Assembly: GCA_965116685.1 (NCBI GenBank)
Contig: OZ220707.1
Span: forward strand, 868,001 to 932,000
Length of the DNA stretch: 64,000 bases
Direction: 5' to 3'
Source of the DNA: Bin80 sp965116685
GTDB lineage: Bacteria > Bacteroidota > Rhodothermia > Rhodothermales > Bin80
Shown here: piece by piece, positions 58,444-64,000 of the stretch
How the letters are laid out: each line of letters starts with the position of its first letter
Position numbering within the stretch: the first letter of the stretch is position 1
Notes under the pieces: model-generated
What the model saw: only the letters and a program-made list of their open reading frames with translations
Told to the model about the DNA's origin: nothing
Database searches by the model: none
Translations under genes and position numbers: made by a program

Positions 58444-61107
58444 ATGCTTCAGCGCTACTTACTTCTTCTTGCCTTACTTGCCTTGGCGTCATGTCAGACT
58501 CCCGAGTCTACAGACCCCAGTATCCTGAGTCCCTCTGATCTTCCAGAATACGAGCATGTGCTAGATCATGCCGGAATCATTAACAACTGGACTGAGGAAT
58601 TCTATCATCGCGGGCTGCAAATCTATCGAACCAATTGTTTTGCCTGCCATGGAACCCCCAGCGTCCAGGGTACACTCCCCAATTCACGTCAATTCTGGGA
58701 AGATCCCTTCAAGTATGGTAGCGACCCGCTCTCCTTGTACAATACACTCACGCTGGGACGTGAGCTTATGCCACCTCAGTCGCAACTTACTCCACAGGAA
58801 AAGTATGCTGTAATCCTGTATATCCGAGAAGAATTTCTGCGCGACCAAAATCCAGATGCTTTCTTTGAGATTACCCCCGCCTACCTGGACGAACTTCCCC
58901 AGGGAACGTCATTTGGTCCTGAACCTGCACAAAACACCCCCTGGAAAGAAATGGATTACGGGACATTTTTGATGCGGACTTATGAGATCGCACATGCATC
59001 TGATGGACCAAAAGGAATCAACCGTCAAGGCAGGCCCATTCCGAATGAAGATTTTCGTTCCCGAAATTTTGCTTACAAGGGTATCGCAATCAGACTTGAT
59101 CCGGGAAATGGCGGAGTTGCAGCAGGGAATGCATTTGTAGTGTTTGACCATGACCTCATGCGCATGGCCGCTTACTGGAGTGGGGAGGGGTTCATCGACT
59201 GGGAGGATATTCTACTGGATGACCAGCACAACGTCTTTCCCCGGATTGTAGGAGATCTACATGTTGAAACCGCGATGGCTCCAGGCTGGGGCAATCCGGC
59301 TACAGGCTCTGCAGAGGACCCACGCTTTCGTGCCGTAGACGGCCGTCAATTTGGCCCTCTTCCCCAAAACTGGACCCACTATAAAGGCCTGTATGTACAT
59401 GGTGATCAAATCATTCTCCACTACACGGTTGGAACGGCCCAGGTTCTCGAATCATTTGCCCTGGAAGCAGATACCCTGTTAAGCCGAACGCTGAATATTA
59501 CGGGGGTAGCGAATCCACTGGTTCTCCACGCGGCCCCTGACAGTATAGCATTGACAGTCATTGCTTCCCCTGGTGAGATGTCTGGTGAGCTGCTCAGGCA
59601 GGAAAATGGAGTGCACCTGGTGACCATCCCCCATGATTTGAATCTCAAGTTGATCTATGGGGCCAGTGATGCAACCTCTGCCCCGCCCGATGATCTTGCG
59701 CAGTATACTCAAGGCGGCCCACCTGCCAACACTCCCGTACTTGAATCGCCAATTCTCCCTGGAATCGGAGAGGGCTACACTGCTGATGTTCTTACGCTTC
59801 CTTTGGATAACCCCTGGAAAAGCCAAATGCGTCCAACCGCGATTGATTTTATGGCCGACGGGAATGAAGCCATCATTACGACGATTGACGGCGAGGTGTG
59901 GCATCTCTCAGGGATTACCCAGCAATCCGGATCCGTTGAATGGCGCCGCATTGCGTCCGGCCTCTTCCAGCCACTTGGGATCCGTGTGGTTGGCGAAGAT
60001 ATCTATGTGGGCAGCCGGAATCAGATTGCTCGCCTGCATGATCTTAATGGAGATGGACAAACAGATTACTACGAGAGTTTTAATAATGACCATCAGGTCA
60101 CCGAACATTTTCATGAATTTGCAATGGGGTTGCAGACCGACGAGGAAGGAAATTTTTACTATGCAAAAAGTGCCCGACACGCCCGCCCTGCACTGATCCC
60201 CCAACATGGCACGCTAATCCGCGTGCGTGCGGACGGTCAAGAAAGTACCATACTCGCCACAGGCTTCCGGGCAGCGAACGGGATTACGATCAATCCAGAT
60301 GGTACGTTTATGGTCACCGATCAGGAGGGGCACTGGAATCCAATGAATCGAATTAATGTCGTTGAACCTGGAGGCTTTTACGGGAATATGTACGGATACG
60401 GAGCGCCCGCAGACTCCTCGGATGAAGTGATGAAGTCTCCCCTGGTATGGATCGACATGAAGTATGACCGCTCACCTGCTGAGCTACTCTGGGCAACGAG
60501 TGATCGCTGGGGACCACTTTCCAATAAACTTCTCAGTTTCTCTTATGGGTACGGTCGTGTATTCCTTGTGATGCCTCAATCGGCGGGAGGGATACAACAA
60601 GCCGGAATCGTGCAACTCCCTTTGCCGGATTTCCCGACTGGGCTTATGCGAGGGCGCATGAATCCTGCGGACGGGCAACTTTATGTCGTTGGAATGTCTG
60701 CGTGGGCAACCAGTCAGATGATACAAACCGGTGGCCTTTATCGCATTCGATACACTCGCGAGACGGTACGCATGCCCGAGTCCATGCGCGTGCTTGAGGG
60801 AGCGGTCGAGCTCTCTTTTACCTCTCCCCTTGAAGAGGCTTCTGCGACCCAGGCGAGTAATTACCAAGTACACACCTGGGACCTTGAGCGCTCACGCCGT
60901 TATGGGTCTGAGCGCCACAACATCCAGAGACTCCGAATCGCCGGTGCGTCTCTTCGGGATTCTACAGTCACTCTGAGTCTTCCCGGCCTGGAACCAACCT
61001 GGATCCTCGAAATCACCTACGACCTCATCGACGCTAATGGGGTTGCTTTTGAGGGAGTCGTCCAGAGCACGGTCTATGTTACTGAGGAAAATTCAGCCTC
61101 AAATTAA
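58444..61107 (+). CDS. lipoprotein with cytochrome c motif and beta-propeller (DUF6797-like)
   Basis: 887 residues from ATG 58444; the lipobox LLALASC gives a lipoprotein. Residues ~50-130 form a c-type cytochrome domain with CFACHG and a distal methionine candidate in GRELMPPQ. The middle and C-terminal parts show propeller-like blades (PLGIRVVGEDIYVGSRNQIARLHDLNGDGQTDYY, GFRAANGITINPDGTFMVTDQEG) as in sugar-dehydrogenase/PVC-type heme proteins, with a DUF6797-like stretch. Probably a periplasmic or outer-membrane oxidoreductase; substrate unknown. Convergent with a related lipoprotein gene. Confidence 0.75.
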   Translation: MLQRYLLLLALLALASCQTPESTDPSILSPSDLPEYEHVLDHAGIINNWTEEFYHRGLQIYRTNCFACHGTPSVQGTLPNSRQFWEDPFKYGSDPLSLYNTLTLGRELMPPQSQLTPQEKYAVILYIREEFLRDQNPDAFFEITPAYLDELPQGTSFGPEPAQNTPWKEMDYGTFLMRTYEIAHASDGPKGINRQGRPIPNEDFRSRNFAYKGIAIRLDPGNGGVAAGNAFVVFDHDLMRMAAYWSGEGFIDWEDILLDDQHNVFPRIVGDLHVETAMAPGWGNPATGSAEDPRFRAVDGRQFGPLPQNWTHYKGLYVHGDQIILHYTVGTAQVLESFALEADTLLSRTLNITGVANPLVLHAAPDSIALTVIASPGEMSGELLRQENGVHLVTIPHDLNLKLIYGASDATSAPPDDLAQYTQGGPPANTPVLESPILPGIGEGYTADVLTLPLDNPWKSQMRPTAIDFMADGNEAIITTIDGEVWHLSGITQQSGSVEWRRIASGLFQPLGIRVVGEDIYVGSRNQIARLHDLNGDGQTDYYESFNNDHQVTEHFHEFAMGLQTDEEGNFYYAKSARHARPALIPQHGTLIRVRADGQESTILATGFRAANGITINPDGTFMVTDQEGHWNPMNRINVVEPGGFYGNMYGYGAPADSSDEVMKSPLVWIDMKYDRSPAELLWATSDRWGPLSNKLLSFSYGYGRVFLVMPQSAGGIQQAGIVQLPLPDFPTGLMRGRMNPADGQLYVVGMSAWATSQMIQTGGLYRIRYTRETVRMPESMRVLEGAVELSFTSPLEEASATQASNYQVHTWDLERSRRYGSERHNIQRLRIAGASLRDSTVTLSLPGLEPTWILEITYDLIDANGVAFEGVVQSTVYVTEENSASN

Positions 61108-61232
61108 TCTGAAAGAGATTGCATTCCAGTCTGATTCACTATTGTTTCAAGGACATCAGAGACTGTGATCAAGCATAAAGCATCCTCTGTTTGCACTTTG
61201 AAACTGAAGATCCTCTCAAGAATCCACTTCCG

Positions 61233-63863
61233 TTATTCATCCTCTTCGGTCTGACAACCATCTTCTCCCGTAAAGCACTTATGCTCTGCGTCTGCACCGC
61301 TCAAAAGATAGGCGATCAAATCTGCGACCTCGTCCTCATTGAGCCGATCTAACAACCTGGACGGCATCGTTGAAACAGGTGACGCTTCACGGGAAAGGAT
61401 CTCTGAAGCCTCTATGCTGATCTCCTGAGACGGATTGTAGGGGTTCTGATTGACAAATACTTGCCCATCCTCTTCCCGCAGGACTCTCCCCACAACCGTG
61501 GCACCGTTACTTAAGGTCAGCACAGAAGCTTCATATTGATCACTGATTTCGTCGCTGGGGGAATCAATTGCGGCAAGAATTTCATGCCGCGAAAACCTTG
61601 ACCCAATCCCCGTCAGGTCCGGGCCGATCGCTCCGCCTGCCGTTTCCATACGGTGACAAATGCCGCATAATGCAGCAGCATACATGGTCTCTCCCTGTAC
61701 AAAATCCCGCGGCTCACCAAGTGCATCATCAAGCATTTGATTCAGTTCCTGCCGGTTCCATGCTTTGCCCGGCCCTTTCGGCACTGGTAAATCCGTCAGG
61801 GATTGCCCCGGTGAAGAATCTACGAGTCCGGCCAATGCCTCCTTCTGGTCCTCCGTCAATTGTTCCACCGCATCAGCACGAATATCTTCAAGAAACCCGA
61901 CATAGCTTTCTCCCCCACTACGCCGCATTGCTTCATGGAACCACATGAAATAATCTTCCCGTAACTCCATCGTCCATCCTGATTTCTGTCCCTGCAGATT
62001 CATGGCCAGTTCGATCTCTTCTGGGCTGGGAGGATTGGCTTTCATCTCTGTGATTGCTTCGCCATACTGTTCACTCCGCCCGGCGACCTCGCCTGAAATC
62101 AAAAAGGCTTGTTCAGGGCCTGCTCCACTCAACTCCAATAAACGAGCCATCATCTGCTCTACCAACCCCGGTGCCTGTAAAGCAGCCAATAGACGTCCAT
62201 ATTCCCGATTTAATACCTCATCTGACGATGGATAATACCTTTGTAACCGATCAATGACTTCACTGCGAAGTGGGTCCTCAGGAAATCCCAGTCGAATACA
62301 TACGAGTCCAATGGCTCGAACCAAATCCAACTCCTGGGCACGCGAGATCTCAGATGGATTGATGTTCAGTAGAGCTCGCAGGGCCTGCGGCCCTGAACTC
62401 TGATCCGCATGACGTGCCAAGGCGATGATGGCATGAATTCTACGAATTGGGTCCGGCTCATTCAACGCCCTTGACTGCCATCGACCAACCGGCTGATGCT
62501 CAATGGCAATTCTCGCTGCGTAGCGAACAAATCGATCACTATGATTCAAACTGCGCCAGGCCGTATCCAGTGTCTCTTGATTTGCTGTCTCGCGATGTAG
62601 GGCTTCCAGGGAATGTCGAAGCAATTGTTGCGGCGAGCGCTCAGCAGCGCCCTCAGATTCCAGTTCCGTCACATCCTCGTAGTAAACCCGGAAAAGAAAA
62701 GAGTTGAGCCGGCGCCCTCCCGTCGCAAAATAAAGCGCCCCATCATGCCCGATCACTCCATCGGTAACCGGTAGCGGTACACCACTCAGAAATTCTTCCA
62801 CCACTCCAGTGTACGTGCTTCCGCGCGCCTTCAATGCCACATGATAGATGGTCCCGAAACTCCAGTCAAAGATAAAGAGTCCCCGGCGGTACTTGGATGG
62901 GAATGTCGCATTTTTACCGGATACAATCCCCGTAGGGCTTCCCTGGCCGATCTCCACTATAGCCGGAAGGTTGTCTGGATAATAGTCGGCCCATTTACCG
63001 GATCCTGTGCGCCACCCAAATTCACTTCCTCCCGTTACATGCACGACACGAATCGGCCGATACCACGGCATACCCAGATCCCACTCCATATCTGAGTCGA
63101 ATGTGAAGAGCTCCCCTTCCCTGTTGAAGGCAAGGTCGTACGCATTGCGATAACCAACACTGAGGAGTTCCAGTTCGGATGCCAGTGAGTCCGTTCGAAT
63201 GATCCACCCACCGGGTGGCTGCCGATCAGCCGCATGACCTCGCGGATCACGCAGTGTCGGAAGCAGTTGATCCGTTTGCCATACTGGAGGGACAATCGGG
63301 GTGTAGGCATCCGGCAGTTCCGTGTGGTTCCCTGCGACTAGATACAGTGAGCTACTGTCGGGCCCGAGGACAATCCCATGAGGTCCATGCTCTCCCCATC
63401 CTTCAAATTGCACCAATGTATGTACGCTATCCAACACAGCATCACCATCTGAGTCGGTAACTCGATATAGCCCGCTACTGTGCTCAGCAATCCCCTCCTC
63501 ACTATTGACGACAACGTAAAGGCTGTTGAACGCCCAGAGCAGCCCCTGCGCATGCCCCAATTCTAGATCCAATGTAACAACCTCCGTATCCTCGGGATTT
63601 CCTCCAATAGGAGCCGGCTTTATGTGGTACAATGTACCATATTGATCCGAGGCAAAGAGACCATCTTCTCCGTCTACTGCCAAAGCAACCCAGGAACTGG
63701 AGTCCGTCTGCATTGGGTTATACAGGACTTCTGAATGAAACCCATCCGGTAAAACCAACTCCGGGGGAGCATTATCTGCACTTCCACCTGTTCGGTTACA
63801 ACCCAGGATCCCAAATGCGATGAAGGATACTACACTTAAAAGAGTCAAAATTCTTAAGTTCAT
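61233..63863 (-). CDS. PVC-type heme-binding lipoprotein with HEAT-like region and cytochrome c domain
   Basis: 876 residues from ATG 63863 (MNLRILTLLSVVSFIAFG), lipobox GILGC. The N-terminal ~400 residues are a beta-propeller of the glucose/sorbosone dehydrogenase type (GPHGIVLGPDSSSLYLVAGNH, GYRNAYDLAFNREGELFTFDSDMEWD, GHDGALYFATGGRR). A helical middle follows, then a C-terminal cytochrome c domain with CGICHRM, GPDLTGIGSRFSR and MPSRLLDRLNEDEVADLIAYL. This architecture is the PVC-type heme-binding CxxCH protein family. Likely oxidises a sugar-like substrate in the periplasm. The last 137 bp of the window upstream show nothing clear. Confidence 0.85.
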   Translation of the reverse strand: MNLRILTLLSVVSFIAFGILGCNRTGGSADNAPPELVLPDGFHSEVLYNPMQTDSSSWVALAVDGEDGLFASDQYGTLYHIKPAPIGGNPEDTEVVTLDLELGHAQGLLWAFNSLYVVVNSEEGIAEHSSGLYRVTDSDGDAVLDSVHTLVQFEGWGEHGPHGIVLGPDSSSLYLVAGNHTELPDAYTPIVPPVWQTDQLLPTLRDPRGHAADRQPPGGWIIRTDSLASELELLSVGYRNAYDLAFNREGELFTFDSDMEWDLGMPWYRPIRVVHVTGGSEFGWRTGSGKWADYYPDNLPAIVEIGQGSPTGIVSGKNATFPSKYRRGLFIFDWSFGTIYHVALKARGSTYTGVVEEFLSGVPLPVTDGVIGHDGALYFATGGRRLNSFLFRVYYEDVTELESEGAAERSPQQLLRHSLEALHRETANQETLDTAWRSLNHSDRFVRYAARIAIEHQPVGRWQSRALNEPDPIRRIHAIIALARHADQSSGPQALRALLNINPSEISRAQELDLVRAIGLVCIRLGFPEDPLRSEVIDRLQRYYPSSDEVLNREYGRLLAALQAPGLVEQMMARLLELSGAGPEQAFLISGEVAGRSEQYGEAITEMKANPPSPEEIELAMNLQGQKSGWTMELREDYFMWFHEAMRRSGGESYVGFLEDIRADAVEQLTEDQKEALAGLVDSSPGQSLTDLPVPKGPGKAWNRQELNQMLDDALGEPRDFVQGETMYAAALCGICHRMETAGGAIGPDLTGIGSRFSRHEILAAIDSPSDEISDQYEASVLTLSNGATVVGRVLREEDGQVFVNQNPYNPSQEISIEASEILSREASPVSTMPSRLLDRLNEDEVADLIAYLLSGADAEHKCFTGEDGCQTEEDE

Positions 63864-64000
63864 TGTTTGACAAGAAGCTTTATTCCACAAGAAGGTACGA
63901 ACCCTATCGGTCTTCGCACATCTCAGTCGAATGTTGACGTGCCAACACGAAAAATTCTTTCTCTCTGCTGATCAGCATTATCTCAACTGTGCTTTCATGT

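Overview
The window looks like a chromosomal segment of a Rhodothermota/Balneolota-type bacterium (the Bacteroidota/FCB side of the tree). This is an inference from several signs. The first gene ends in a type IX-secretion C-terminal sorting domain with the NYPNPFNP motif. folP and cdaA are adjacent. A TTG/TAnnTTTG promoter lies in front of a transposase gene, and there are PVC-type heme lipoproteins and an LpdA/NadK/DUF4292-like neighbourhood. No 16S or other definitive marker is present, so the assignment is tentative. The load of insertion sequences, introns and decayed genes suggests a lineage with relaxed selection, such as a host-associated one.

Layout. Positions 1-1098 hold the 3' part of a secreted protein. 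Positions 1.2-18.6 kb are a mobile-element graveyard made of broken ISL3-family transposases. Into and between these sit an ORF-deleted group II intron ('intron 0', antisense), an IS4-like element (2274-3740) in the domain VI loop of intron 0, and five head-to-tail copies of a 1907-bp group II intron (4343-13877) inserted 29 nt inside the 5' end of intron 0. Further right is an IS1634-like element (14190-18228) with a 19-bp target duplication, itself split by an IS1380-like element (15103-17202). Positions 18.8-41.8 kb are ordinary chromosome: two methyltransferases, a POT peptide transporter, aspS-ppa, a tRNA-Lys(UUU) split by a group I intron, tRNA-Leu(GAG), a GAF-like membrane protein, folP-cdaA-pcm, a GH3-family protein, an inositol-phosphatase-like gene, a sulfotransferase/class IV aminotransferase pair, queE-thioesterase, an MBL hydrolase, a membrane ferredoxin plus FAD oxidoreductase pair, and nadK-lipoprotein-lpdA.

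At 41.97-44.19 kb a DUF262-HNH-AlbA_2 fusion (probable defence protein) is broken by a 98-bp MITE; a second copy of the MITE sits upstream of the IS4-like transposase. Then come a transglutaminase/alpha-E/ATP-grasp operon, metG, and a tight hisB-proC-hisH-hisA-hisF operon. Positions 53.9-55.8 kb hold a decayed island with a DUF4411 toxin, an XRE-ImmA antitoxin and a short HsdS-like remnant. A second full IS1380-like copy follows (56114-58213). The window ends with two convergent large lipoproteins carrying c-type heme motifs.

The most unusual structures are the intron-in-intron arrangement with an exact five-copy tandem array, all copies carrying the same frameshifted reverse transcriptase, and the group I intron in the anticodon loop of tRNA-Lys. 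Both were deduced by reading and aligning the sequence by eye; no folding or database search was run.
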